From Spirosoma profusum (GTDB taxonomy: Bacteria; Bacteroidota; Bacteroidia; Cytophagales; Spirosomataceae): DNA of 64,000 nt. Shown piece after piece: positions 1 to 8,707 of the stretch. Position 1 is the first letter of the stretch, and each line of letters begins with the position of its first letter. The translations under genes and the position numbers were made by a program. The stretch lies in assembly GCF_014699005.1 (NCBI RefSeq), contig NZ_JACWZY010000003.1:1-64000 (forward strand), read 5' to 3'. The notes under the pieces are model-generated. The model was not told the origin of the DNA. It saw only the letters and a list, made by a program, of their open reading frames with translations, and did no database searches.

Positions 1-40
<40 letters not shown>

Positions 41-178
41 ATTGTGTGTCTAACCTAAATTAAACACGGTGTTTTTAGCCTTATTAGTGCTACTTCTAGA
101 TGTCAATATGTCAAAGAACGGTCTCTCTTTCGAGATGGCGGCCAACCGTTGTTGGCCTTCCCTATTGATTTGGGACTG
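41..178 (-). other. 16S rRNA leader region
   Basis: Transcribed spacer between the promoter and the 16S gene. It contains a short perfect hairpin at 140-157 (GGCCAAC, loop CGTT, GTTGGCC). Nothing coding is seen. The role in rRNA processing is inferred from position. Confidence 0.6.
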
Positions 179-209
179 CAAAGGTAGGTGTATTTTTCAC
201 TTTTCGCAA
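179..209 (-). promoter_or_regulatory. rRNA operon promoter, Bacteroidota type
   Basis: On the minus strand a TTG (207-209) is followed after 20 bases by TACCTTTG (179-186), matching the Bacteroidota primary sigma factor pattern TTG-N19/20-TAnnTTTG. It lies directly upstream of the 16S leader and downstream of the pruA stop codon. Confidence 0.8.
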
Positions 210-227
210 GTCCCCTCCAAAACTTTT

Positions 228-1868
228 TTATGAATTTTTCTCAGCTTCCAGAAATGGATAACTGTAGTGTTTTGGCGGAACAAATGTTTCTTTAATCGTT
301 CTGGCTGAAACCCAGCGATATAGGTTCAGGGCCGAACCAGCTTTGTCATTTGTACCCGATGCACGTGCTCCACCAAATGGTTGTTGCCCTACTACTGCTC
401 CCGTTGGTTTATCATTTATATAAAAATTTCCAGCAGCATTTTGCAGTTGTTTCGTTACCTGCTCGACAACGTAACGATCCTTTGCGAATATGGAACCTGT
501 TAGGGCATATGGCGACGTAGTGTTTACTGTTTTAATAATGTCAGTAAACTCTTCTGCCTTGTACACATATATAGATAATACAGGACCAAAAATTTCCTCG
601 CACATGGTTCGGTAGTCTGGTCTATCTACCAATAATACGGTTGGCTCGATAAAATAGCCTTTTGAGCTATCGTGATTTCCACCAGCTATAATTTTGACTT
701 CATTACTATTTTTCGCTTCTTCGATATAGGCTGCTATCTTTTTAAATGCACGTTCATCAATGACGGCGTTTATGAAGTTAGTGAAATCCTCAGTCCCTCC
801 CATTTTCAGTTCGTCCAGAAACTGCTTGATTTTTGCCTCAACGGCTGGCCAGAGATTTGATGGTACGTATGCTCGTGAAGCAGCAGAGCATTTTTGACCC
901 TGAAATTCAAATGCTCCACGTACTAAACCAACCGCAACTTCGTCAACCTCAGCTGATTCGTGTACCAATACAAAGTCTTTTCCACCAGTTTCACCCACAA
1001 TACGTGGATAACTTTTGTATTTGTGGATATTAGCACCAATTGTACCCCAGATTTGTTGAAAAACCCCCGTACTACCTGTAAAATGGATTCCTGCAAAATC
1101 AGGATTATTGAAAATTACGTCACCAGCTACAGGCCCATCTACGTAAATTAAATTAATGACGCCATCAGGAAGTCCTGCTTCCTGTAATACGTCCATAATC
1201 ACTTTTGCTGATAGGACTTGTGTGTATGCAGGTTTCCACACGACCGTATTGCCCATCAAGGCAGCTGAAGTTGGTAAATTGCCCGCAATAGCCGTAAAAT
1301 TGAAGGGTGTCAAAGCAAACACAAACCCCTCAAGCGGCCGGTACTCAAGTCTATTCCATACACCTGGCGATGAGTTGGGCTGCTGGCGGTAGATTTCATC
1401 CGCATAAAGCACATTGAAACGAAGGAAATCTATTAATTCACAAGCTGAGTCAATTTCTGCCTGATACGCATTTTTTGATTGCCCAAGCATCGTTGCCGCA
1501 TTGATACGTGCCCGATAAGGGCCAGCAATCAGATCAGCTGCTTTTAGAAAAATGCTAGCCCGGTTCTCCCAGGGTAAATTTGCCCAGTTTTCCTTTGCAG
1601 ACAATGCAGCTTCAATGGCCGCTTTTACGTGTTCGGCTTCACCTTCATAAAAATATCCAAGCGTATGCTGGTGATCATGGGGTGGAGCGACCCGCACTTT
1701 TTTATCTGTACGAATTTCCTGCCCACCTATATACATGGGTATATCGGTTTCCTGTGCACGAAATTCAGCTAGTGCTTTTTTCAGTGCTTCCCGTTCAGGT
1801 GAATCCGGACGATATTCTTTTACAGGCTCGTTTACCGGAGTTGGTACGTTGAATATTCCGAAAGACAT
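228..1868 (-). CDS. pruA: L-glutamate gamma-semialdehyde dehydrogenase (delta-1-pyrroline-5-carboxylate dehydrogenase)
   Basis: A 546-residue aldehyde dehydrogenase that oxidises glutamate semialdehyde to glutamate with NAD+, the second step of proline breakdown. The cofactor loop FTGSTG is near residue 265, the general base Glu is in VGETGGK (about 293), and the catalytic Cys is in GQKCSA (about 327). Length and the N-terminal extension match the stand-alone mitochondrial-type (ALDH4A1) enzyme rather than the fused PutA. Its stop lies just beyond the rRNA promoter. It is divergent from thrC across 184 bases that hold two DnaA-box-like sites. No proline dehydrogenase gene is in the window. 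Confidence 0.93.
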   Translation of the reverse strand: MSFGIFNVPTPVNEPVKEYRPDSPEREALKKALAEFRAQETDIPMYIGGQEIRTDKKVRVAPPHDHQHTLGYFYEGEAEHVKAAIEAALSAKENWANLPWENRASIFLKAADLIAGPYRARINAATMLGQSKNAYQAEIDSACELIDFLRFNVLYADEIYRQQPNSSPGVWNRLEYRPLEGFVFALTPFNFTAIAGNLPTSAALMGNTVVWKPAYTQVLSAKVIMDVLQEAGLPDGVINLIYVDGPVAGDVIFNNPDFAGIHFTGSTGVFQQIWGTIGANIHKYKSYPRIVGETGGKDFVLVHESAEVDEVAVGLVRGAFEFQGQKCSAASRAYVPSNLWPAVEAKIKQFLDELKMGGTEDFTNFINAVIDERAFKKIAAYIEEAKNSNEVKIIAGGNHDSSKGYFIEPTVLLVDRPDYRTMCEEIFGPVLSIYVYKAEEFTDIIKTVNTTSPYALTGSIFAKDRYVVEQVTKQLQNAAGNFYINDKPTGAVVGQQPFGGARASGTNDKAGSALNLYRWVSARTIKETFVPPKHYSYPFLEAEKNS

Positions 1869-1952
1869 AAGTTTAACTGTGATTTGTCTTCCCTACCGTT
1901 TACTACGTAGGTTATGAAGTGTTTGATTTCACAAATTTACGGATTGCCCTAC

Positions 1953-1982
1953 TTATCCACTAATCTGGATTAGTTTTCCACA
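1953..1982. other. pair of DnaA-box-like sites upstream of thrC
   Basis: TTATCCACT at 1953-1961 and TTTTCCACA at 1974-1982 each differ from the DnaA box TTATCCACA by one base. Alone they would be weak, but they are part of the wider excess of such boxes between 1.9 and 5.7 kb. Confidence 0.4.
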
Positions 1983-2052
1983 TTTCAATACATCCATTTC
2001 TATTCCTTGGCTTGATTTGCCGTAATTTGCGCCATTATTCTGATTTCAACCT

Positions 2053-3369
2053 ATGCGTTTTTATAGTACGAATAACCTACAGGCAACTGTAACGACAGAA
2101 GAAGCACTTTTCCACAGTATGCCTGTGGACAAAGGTTTGTATATGCCAACCCCTTTGCCTCACTTAGGAGCTTCCTTCTTTGAACGTATCGCTGGTGATA
2201 CACTGGCAGATATTGGCTATGCCATCAGTAAAGAATTATTCGGTGCTGAAATTAATTCTGGCGATTTAGAAGAACTTACCCACAAGGCTTTTCCATTTGA
2301 TACACCGGTTGTTGACTTGGAACCCGGTAAAATTGGCGTTCTGGAGTTGTTTCACGGCCCCTCACTTGCTTTTAAAGATGTAGGAGCGCGATACATGGCT
2401 GCTCTAATGTCTTACTTTTCTAAACGTAACGATAAGGAGGTTAATATTCTGGTTGCTACGTCGGGAGATACGGGTGGAGCTGTTGCTATGGGATTTCATA
2501 ACGTACCGGGCATTCGGGTTTCGATTTTATATCCCAGCGGTCGTGTGAGTGATTTGCAGGAAAAACAGTTGACTACGTTGGGCGGGAATGTGCAGGCGTT
2601 TGAAGTCGATGGCTCTTTCGACGATTGCCAGGCTATCGTTAAGCAAGCCTTTGTCGATGCTGAGTTGAATGCTACGTTGTCACTTTCCTCGGCAAATTCA
2701 ATTAATATCTTCCGCTTAATTCCTCAAGGGTTTTACTACGTTCGTGCTTTTGGTCAGGTCAGGAAATACGGGAAGCCAGTTATTTTTTCTGTTCCAAGCG
2801 GAAATTTTGGCAATCTAAGTGCTGGCGTGATGGTGCAGCAAATGGGTCTGCCTATCTCCCATTTCATTGCCTCCACGAACTTAAATCATGTAGTACCTAC
2901 CTATCTGGAAAGTGGAATTTACTCGCCTAAAGCTTCAGTTGCCACCATTTCAAATGCTATGGACGTAGGAAATCCAAGCAATTTTGTTCGACTGAAGCAT
3001 TTATATGGCGACGATTTTCAGCGAACCAGTAATAATGTTTCGGGTTTCTTTTATGATGATGAAGAAACTCGTGCGGGTATGAGACGTATCAATGAGCTAT
3101 ATGATTACGTAGCATGTCCACATACTGCAATTGGTATTATGGGTTTGCAAGCTTATTTAAAAGCGTCTGAAAAGGACGTAGCAGGTATCTCTTTGGCTAC
3201 CGCCCATCCTTCTAAATTCAAACCACTGGTTGAATCTGTTCTAGAAAAGTCTGTTGGTGTCCCCGAACGGTTAGCTATTTTATCGCAACGTATTAAGCAA
3301 AGTATTCAAATTCCGGCTGATTATCAGGTCTTTAAAGAATCGCTTTTGCAAACAGTTTCTTCACACTAA
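2053..3369 (+). CDS. thrC: threonine synthase
   Basis: A 438-residue PLP enzyme converting O-phosphohomoserine to threonine in the cytoplasm. The PLP-binding lysine is in HGPSLAFKDVG (Lys about 108), and the phosphate-binding region ATSGDTGGA is characteristic of the family. The length is that of the long bacterial/fungal threonine synthase. homoserine kinase and dehydrogenase genes are not adjacent. The 3' end faces the TPR gene across a 60-bp perfect palindrome. The gene carries 12 copies of ACGTA/TACGT (my hand count) spread over all three codon frames. Confidence 0.94.
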   Translation: MRFYSTNNLQATVTTEEALFHSMPVDKGLYMPTPLPHLGASFFERIAGDTLADIGYAISKELFGAEINSGDLEELTHKAFPFDTPVVDLEPGKIGVLELFHGPSLAFKDVGARYMAALMSYFSKRNDKEVNILVATSGDTGGAVAMGFHNVPGIRVSILYPSGRVSDLQEKQLTTLGGNVQAFEVDGSFDDCQAIVKQAFVDAELNATLSLSSANSINIFRLIPQGFYYVRAFGQVRKYGKPVIFSVPSGNFGNLSAGVMVQQMGLPISHFIASTNLNHVVPTYLESGIYSPKASVATISNAMDVGNPSNFVRLKHLYGDDFQRTSNNVSGFFYDDEETRAGMRRINELYDYVACPHTAIGIMGLQAYLKASEKDVAGISLATAHPSKFKPLVESVLEKSVGVPERLAILSQRIKQSIQIPADYQVFKESLLQTVSSH

Positions 3370-3375
3370 AATTGT

Positions 3376-3444
3376 TTATCCACAAAGTTATCCACATAAA
3401 AATGGCCAGATTGATCAATCTGGCCATTTTTATGTGGATAACTT
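3376..3444. terminator. 60-bp perfect palindrome between convergent genes, carrying DnaA boxes
   Basis: Bases 3385-3444 are a perfect inverted repeat with no loop (centre TTGA/TCAA). The inner part AATGGCCAGATTGA with following T-run fits a two-way terminator between thrC and the TPR gene. The outer part of each arm is a perfect DnaA box (3388-3396 and 3433-3441), and a third perfect box lies at 3376-3384. It may therefore serve both as terminator and as part of the candidate origin. Confidence 0.8.
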
Positions 3445-3449
3445 CTTAA

Positions 3450-5258
3450 TTAATTCACAGTATCACCACGTAACATTCTGAATCGTTTTCTGGCTTCTGC
3501 ACCATAAATGCTACCAGGGTACTGAGTGAGTACTTTTTGATACGCATCCATTGCGGCCTGCTTATCTTTTAAACGATCTTCAAAAATTTTTCCCTGGGTA
3601 AACATGGCATCGTCTCCTAAAATGTCGTAGGGATAGCTGGCCACAATTTTCTTCAAATCCTCAAGTGCTTCATTATTCTTGCCTTGTTTCATGAACGTAT
3701 TCGCCCGCAACCACAGTACTTCATCAACAATTGTATGTTCAGCGTATTTCTTTAGCATGCCATTAAGCGCTGCAACTGCTTCATCGGTTTTATTTTGAAA
3801 CAAGAGCAAATCTATTGAGGCATATTCCCGCATGGCAGCCTCGGTGCTGTCCATGCCCGTATTATCGATAATTAATAAGCTTAATTGCTCAGCGTCGTTA
3901 GCGATTTCACGGGACGTAGCAAGTTTCAATACGTCCAGCAAATCTTTCGCGACCGCAAAACTGCCCTTATAGTAATGAAGCTTAGCATTTTTTAGCTTTG
4001 CTTCATAACCGAGCAATTCTTCTTTCTGCGATTTTTCGACTTGAGAATACAGAAGCGTTGATTCCCACGGTTCGCCTTTGAGCAGGTAAATGTCACCTTT
4101 GTCTAGCTTACATCGGTCTACAAAATTCTTATCTGTTTTGCCCAGATCAATAGCCAAATCCAGCACAGTTAGAGCCGTGTCTTTGCTATCGAGATAATTT
4201 CCGTACAAATTGGCTGTGCTACGTAATGCTTCCAGCGTTTTCACGTTTGTACCGATTTCCTGCAACATCCGCTGGTAATCGCTGATGAGTTTCCGGATTT
4301 CACCCTTATCCACCGGATACGTGTTTTTTACCTGCTCTTCTCGTGCGTTGATAACTAACCGACGGGCAAACGGATAAAGTTGGCCCTGCGGATACGTAAC
4401 AGTTACGTACTCAAACGATTCGGCAGCCACTTTATACTCCTTGTTGTTCATGGCCAGCATACCGAGTTCATAAACTCTGCTACCGTTTAATTTTAGTCGT
4501 TTATCAGTTGCTTTTTCTTGTAGGAGTGCCCGGCTAAATTTCTGTTTCTGGACGAAATACCAAATTAGCAGTTCATTATATGCCAACTCATTCGGCTCTT
4601 GCTGAATACGAGTGTAAAGCGCTTTTTCCACAATTGGCTCATCTTTGGTGTTAATAAATCCTTGAAGAGCGGCCAAAACAGTTTCTTTTTTCTCAGCCTG
4701 TTTGCTTGTGGTTATGATTTCTTCTATCGTTTTTTCGGTTTGACCCGTAGCCCGGTATAGGCCCATTAAATCCTCACTGTAAGCCGTTGGGTCTTTTCCG
4801 AGCTCCCGTGCCGATTCGAGTGCGCGGATCGCCCAGCGCGTCTCTCCGGCCTCATTAAAGGCCGTTGCAATCTTCTCGAGCTTTGCCACTGTCGATTTAC
4901 TCGATTGAAGGGCGGCCGTATATTGCGTTTTTGCCAACGTAGTATCGCCTTGCTGAGTTGCCGTCTGCCCTATCAACAGTTCGTAATATGCCCGGTTCGC
5001 TTCATCGCTACGTTGTTGCTTTCGCAGATATTTATTGGCTTCCTCAGCTTTGTTACTTTTTTGAAGACTGTATACGTATCGTGACAACTTTGTCCACGTC
5101 ACTTCAGTCTTCAGCAACTTCGTATACTCATTCGCGGCCTTTTCAAACTCGCCGGCTTTATAATATTCTTCGGCCAGCGTTGCCCCTGCTTGCCCCCATG
5201 CCATTCCGACTGATAACAGCCACAACAACGTAACAATGACTTTTGACCTTATTAACAT
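3450..5258 (-). CDS. secreted or periplasmic tetratricopeptide-repeat protein
   Basis: The reading frame is open further upstream, but I place the start at 5258 because it opens a clean signal peptide (MLIRSKVIVTLLWLL, then GMAWGQ) and because the upstream part overlaps the DnaA-box cluster. The mature protein of about 580 residues is made of helical repeats with TPR/outer-membrane-lipoprotein character (patterns such as AEEYYKAGEFEKAANEYTKL and the C-terminal KQAAMDAYQKVLTQYPGSI, typical of YbgF/BamD-like repeats). It probably acts as an envelope scaffold. Exact function is unknown. It lies between the two groups of DnaA boxes. Confidence 0.8.
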   Translation of the reverse strand: MLIRSKVIVTLLWLLSVGMAWGQAGATLAEEYYKAGEFEKAANEYTKLLKTEVTWTKLSRYVYSLQKSNKAEEANKYLRKQQRSDEANRAYYELLIGQTATQQGDTTLAKTQYTAALQSSKSTVAKLEKIATAFNEAGETRWAIRALESARELGKDPTAYSEDLMGLYRATGQTEKTIEEIITTSKQAEKKETVLAALQGFINTKDEPIVEKALYTRIQQEPNELAYNELLIWYFVQKQKFSRALLQEKATDKRLKLNGSRVYELGMLAMNNKEYKVAAESFEYVTVTYPQGQLYPFARRLVINAREEQVKNTYPVDKGEIRKLISDYQRMLQEIGTNVKTLEALRSTANLYGNYLDSKDTALTVLDLAIDLGKTDKNFVDRCKLDKGDIYLLKGEPWESTLLYSQVEKSQKEELLGYEAKLKNAKLHYYKGSFAVAKDLLDVLKLATSREIANDAEQLSLLIIDNTGMDSTEAAMREYASIDLLLFQNKTDEAVAALNGMLKKYAEHTIVDEVLWLRANTFMKQGKNNEALEDLKKIVASYPYDILGDDAMFTQGKIFEDRLKDKQAAMDAYQKVLTQYPGSIYGAEARKRFRMLRGDTVN

Positions 5259-5746
5259 TTTATAATTTTCTCTTTTAAAAAGAACGTTATTATAATCATT
5301 AGCTGTGTGGATATGTGAACAAATAAGTTGTCCACTTCTGAAATCAGCATCTGTGGATAAATAAACCATTTTATCCACTTACTCTTCGTGAGTTATCCAC
5401 GTGTAATATACTCACTTTTAAGTAAATAACATTTTATCCACAAATTGTGTGTTTAACTTTTGTGGATTTGTGCATAAAATCTATACACATTTTCTGTTGG
5501 GGAAAATCTGTGGAATGGATTGTGATATGTAGCTGTTTCTCCACAGATAACAGGACCTGAAAAACCTGTGTGGATTACTCAGATACTATTCCACAGTAAC
5601 TCAATAGCTTGTAAACATGTTTTCCACGCGCATGGTCAAATTATGCACATAGTTATTCACAAGAAAATTTCACTTTTTTAATTTAGAATTGACCTGTTTT
5701 CCTCAAGCTGGGAATAAAGGGAGTACCCTTAACTCTAGTACAATTA
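5259..5746. other. oriC: candidate chromosome replication origin (oriC)
   Basis: A 488-base non-coding, AT-rich stretch. Matches to the DnaA box TTATCCACA on either strand with 0 or 1 mismatch: 5306-5314, 5352-5360 (perfect), 5371-5379, 5393-5401, 5434-5442 (perfect), 5469-5477, 5569-5577, 5641-5649 and 5653-5661; weaker ones lie between. The stretch after 5661 is AT-rich and could be the unwinding element. mnmG, a classical origin neighbour, begins about 1 kb downstream, the rRNA operon points away, and parS-like sites and recF lie within 17 kb. dnaA itself is not in the window. ACGTA words, frequent elsewhere, are absent here. Confidence 0.7.
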
Positions 5747-6628
5747 TTATGCCTTGTTGAAGAGGTAGATTTGACTCGATGAATTTCCACTACGTCTCGC
5801 TTTAGCATTGGAAGTGAGTCCTACCCGGATACCTTTAGAATAATTTGTTTTACCGGTTTTATATCGGGTACTGAGCAGAGCTATATAAAAAGCATCAAAA
5901 ACCATTGGCTTTTTGTCGATCAGTTTAAAGCCATGTTTTTCGAAAAGCCGGGAAATAGTTTTTGGCGTAAAATGATGCAGGTGGCGGGGCACATCATAGG
6001 CTGCCCAAAATTGCTTAAAGTATTGAGCGTCGTATGAATCGGAATTTGGGACGGCGATAAGCAACGTACCATTATCACTCAATAATTGTTGAAATTGTGG
6101 AATTACTACGTTTAGGTTTGGAATGTGTTCGAGCACGTGCCAAAGAGTAATTATATCAAATGGGCCGGCGCTAATTACAGCATTTAAATCAGGTTTTATT
6201 TCGGCCACTAATTTTTTAGTGGCTAACTCTCTAGCATCAGGATCAGGTTCCATGCCCATGATCTGCCAGCCATCTGCTTTACAACTTTCTAAAAAAGCCC
6301 CAGTACCACAACCTACGTCGAGTATTCTGCCCTGACTCCCGTTAAGTTTATTTATTAGGTTGACTTTTGAACGTAGCGTGTAGGTTCTGACCAATCTATA
6401 AGCTGTGTTAATTATTCCCTGGCTTTCATCGTTGTGGGAGACGTATTGCTCAGACTTGTAATATGCACTTATAGCATTCTCATCCGGGCGAGGATTTGTT
6501 AGTCGGAAACCGCACTCATTACATTCCTGAATTTTAAAATCCTCATTGCTTACCAGATAGTCTTTACAAACTAAATATGTTTTGAAGGTCGTATTATTAC
6601 AGACTGGGCACTGAGTTACGGTTTCCAA
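5747..6628 (-). CDS. class I SAM-dependent methyltransferase with N-terminal zinc-binding motif
   Basis: A 293-residue protein. Residues 7-39 hold two Cys pairs (CPVC and CNECG) that look like a zinc knuckle, followed by TNPRP, then the SAM-binding motif ILDVGCGTGAF near 102-112 and the post-motif ITLWHVLEHIPN. This is the architecture of many cell-surface sugar and small-molecule methyltransferases; the substrate cannot be read. The first codon appears to be TTG at 6628, since no in-frame ATG occurs near and Cys7 must be included. It lies between the candidate origin and mnmG, on the same strand as both neighbours. Confidence 0.8.
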   Translation of the reverse strand: METVTQCPVCNNTTFKTYLVCKDYLVSNEDFKIQECNECGFRLTNPRPDENAISAYYKSEQYVSHNDESQGIINTAYRLVRTYTLRSKVNLINKLNGSQGRILDVGCGTGAFLESCKADGWQIMGMEPDPDARELATKKLVAEIKPDLNAVISAGPFDIITLWHVLEHIPNLNVVIPQFQQLLSDNGTLLIAVPNSDSYDAQYFKQFWAAYDVPRHLHHFTPKTISRLFEKHGFKLIDKKPMVFDAFYIALLSTRYKTGKTNYSKGIRVGLTSNAKARRSGNSSSQIYLFNKA

Positions 6629-6702
6629 AATTTCGAAAGGATGATAAGTTTTGACAAAATCTGAGCTATTAACAACATTGTTAACAGCAAATACTTTCGT
6701 TT

Positions 6703-8562
6703 TTAACGACCCATGTAGACAAGTAAGATTGAAACATCTGACGGGCTGACTCCACTAATTCGTGAAGCCTGGCCAATTGTTGCAGGTCGCAATCGTTTCA
6801 GTTTTTCTTTACCCTCGAATGAAAGTGCTTTTAAACGATCATAATCAAAGCTGGGATTAATGGACAGATTTTCCCATTTATCCAATTTTTCAGCGTTTTG
6901 CTTTTCCCGGGCCAGGTAGTCCTCGTATTTGATTTCAATAACAGTTTGCTCAATTACCTCCTCCCCTACTTCGGGTAAATCTGGTATTAGTTTGAGTAAC
7001 TCATTCACCTCACCATGTTCAACTTCTGGGCGTTTGAACAACGTATACAAACTGCTTTTTTCACGTAACGGCGAGCTACCTTTTTCTATAAGCCAGTCAT
7101 TAACTTCCTCCGGTTTTACCTTCGTTACTCTAATAGCTTCGGTCAATTTAGCTAGCCCGTTACGTTTGGTAATCATGGTATCATACCGATCTTGCGAAGC
7201 CAGTCCAACTGCATAGCCTTTTTCGGTCAATCTTAAATCAGCATTGTCTTGCCGGAGAAGGGTGCGATATTCCGCTCTTGATGTAAACATACGGTAAGGT
7301 TCTTCCGTACCTTTTGTGATTAGGTCATCAACTAAGACACCTATATATGCTTCCGACCGTTTGACAACAAATTCCTCCTCTTCATTTGCTCGACGGTTTG
7401 CATTCATGCCTGCAATTAAACCCTGACAAGCGGCCTCTTCGTAGCCTGTTGTGCCATTTATCTGACCAGCGAAGAAGAGATTATTTATTAACCGAGTTTC
7501 GAGAGTCGGTTTTAATTGTGTTGGTGGAAAGAAGTCATACTCTACAGCGTAGCCTGGACGAAACATCCGCACGTTTTCAAAACCAGGAATTTTACGTAGT
7601 GCATTGTACTGTATAATCTCAGGCAGAGAGGTTGAAAAACCATTCACGTAAACTTCTACAGTATCCCACCCTTCAGGTTCAACGAAAATCTGGTGACGAT
7701 CTTTGTCGGCAAATCGATTTATTTTATCCTCAACTGATGGGCAATATCGCGGTCCTAATCCCTTGATACGTCCCGTAAACATGGGCGATTTATCAAACCC
7801 CGTTTTCAGTTCGTCGTGTACTGCTTGATTCGTGTACGTTATCCAGCAGCTACGTTGCTTAGTGAGTGTTGGTGTATTTGTGTAAGAAAACTTACCCGGA
7901 TTTTCGTCCCCAAGTTGTTCTTCCATTACGTCATAATTCAGACTCCGTCCATCTACACGTGGAGGAGTTCCGGTTTTCATTCGGCCAGATTCGAAACCTA
8001 GTTTCACTAATTGTTCAGTCAACCCAGTAGCAGCTCGTTCGGCGGTACGTCCCCCACCAAAGACCTTTTCACCGATGAACATCTTTCCATTTAGGAATGT
8101 ACCATTAGTGAGTACAACTGATTTGGCCCTAAACTCTACACCCAGATTAGTTTTTACTCCTGCTACGTTCCTATCCTTTACAATAACTTCCTGAACCGTA
8201 TCCTGCCAGAAATCGACATTATGGTTTTCTTCTAATGCTTTCCGCCATTCCCAGGCAAATAGATTTCGATCGCTTTGGCACCTTGGGCTCCACATAGCTG
8301 GACCTTTCGAGCGATTGAGCATTCGAAATTGAATCATGCTTTTATCACTGATAATTCCTGACATGCCACCAAGCGCGTCGACTTCACGAACTATCTGACC
8401 TTTTGCTACTCCACCCATTGCTGGATTACATGACATTTGTGCAATTGTTTGCATGTTCATGGTAATCAGCAAAACATGTGAACCCATTGTGGCTGCCGCG
8501 TGTGCAGCTTCACAACCAGCATGACCTGCCCCAACTACAATGACGTCGTAAGAAGAATGCAT
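6703..8562 (-). CDS. mnmG: tRNA uridine-5-carboxymethylaminomethyl(34) synthesis enzyme MnmG (GidA)
   Basis: A 619-residue FAD enzyme that, with MnmE, modifies U34 of tRNAs reading split codon boxes. The FAD-binding GAGHAG is at residues 11-16, followed by the MnmG signatures SCNPAMGGVAKG and KTGTPPR, GYEEAACQGLIAG, and FTSRAEYR; the C-terminal helical domain ends normally. Length is typical. The gene is often found beside oriC and partition genes, which fits the DnaA-box cluster on one side and a parS-like site (8583-8597) right behind its start codon on the other. Confidence 0.96.
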   Translation of the reverse strand: MHSSYDVIVVGAGHAGCEAAHAAATMGSHVLLITMNMQTIAQMSCNPAMGGVAKGQIVREVDALGGMSGIISDKSMIQFRMLNRSKGPAMWSPRCQSDRNLFAWEWRKALEENHNVDFWQDTVQEVIVKDRNVAGVKTNLGVEFRAKSVVLTNGTFLNGKMFIGEKVFGGGRTAERAATGLTEQLVKLGFESGRMKTGTPPRVDGRSLNYDVMEEQLGDENPGKFSYTNTPTLTKQRSCWITYTNQAVHDELKTGFDKSPMFTGRIKGLGPRYCPSVEDKINRFADKDRHQIFVEPEGWDTVEVYVNGFSTSLPEIIQYNALRKIPGFENVRMFRPGYAVEYDFFPPTQLKPTLETRLINNLFFAGQINGTTGYEEAACQGLIAGMNANRRANEEEEFVVKRSEAYIGVLVDDLITKGTEEPYRMFTSRAEYRTLLRQDNADLRLTEKGYAVGLASQDRYDTMITKRNGLAKLTEAIRVTKVKPEEVNDWLIEKGSSPLREKSSLYTLFKRPEVEHGEVNELLKLIPDLPEVGEEVIEQTVIEIKYEDYLAREKQNAEKLDKWENLSINPSFDYDRLKALSFEGKEKLKRLRPATIGQASRISGVSPSDVSILLVYMGR

Positions 8563-8582
8563 CTTTTAAAACTTTTGCAAAA

Positions 8583-8597
8583 GTTTCCACGTGAAAC
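8583..8597. other. parS-like palindrome
   Basis: GTTTCCACGTGAAAC lies in the gap between mnmG and the DUF4175 gene, within longer arms AAAGTTT/AAACTTT. It keeps the parS core (CCACGTGAAAC) but has one extra C that offsets the symmetry: 13 of 16 positions match the B. subtilis-type site TGTTCCACGTGAAACA. A better site lies at 18611-18626. Confidence 0.45.
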
Positions 8598-8657
8598 TTT
8601 TTACAAAATTGTTGAAAGTTGAAAAAATTATGAAATCCTAATAAGAACCCAACAAAA

Positions 8658-8688
8658 AACCGCTGGACTTTGTGCCAAGCCAGCGGTT
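8658..8688 (-). terminator. terminator after the DUF4175 gene
   Basis: Stem AACCGCTGG / CCAGCGGTT with a 13-base loop; on the minus strand it is followed by a run of six T, just beyond the stop codon of the gene at 8708. Confidence 0.85.
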
Positions 8689-8707
8689 CTAATTGAAATA
8701 CTCGAAT

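Noticed and set aside
5259..5746. Reading the DnaA-box region as part of the TPR gene
   Set aside because: The signal peptide begins at 5258, and the upstream extension is AT-rich with no resemblance to protein-coding sequence.
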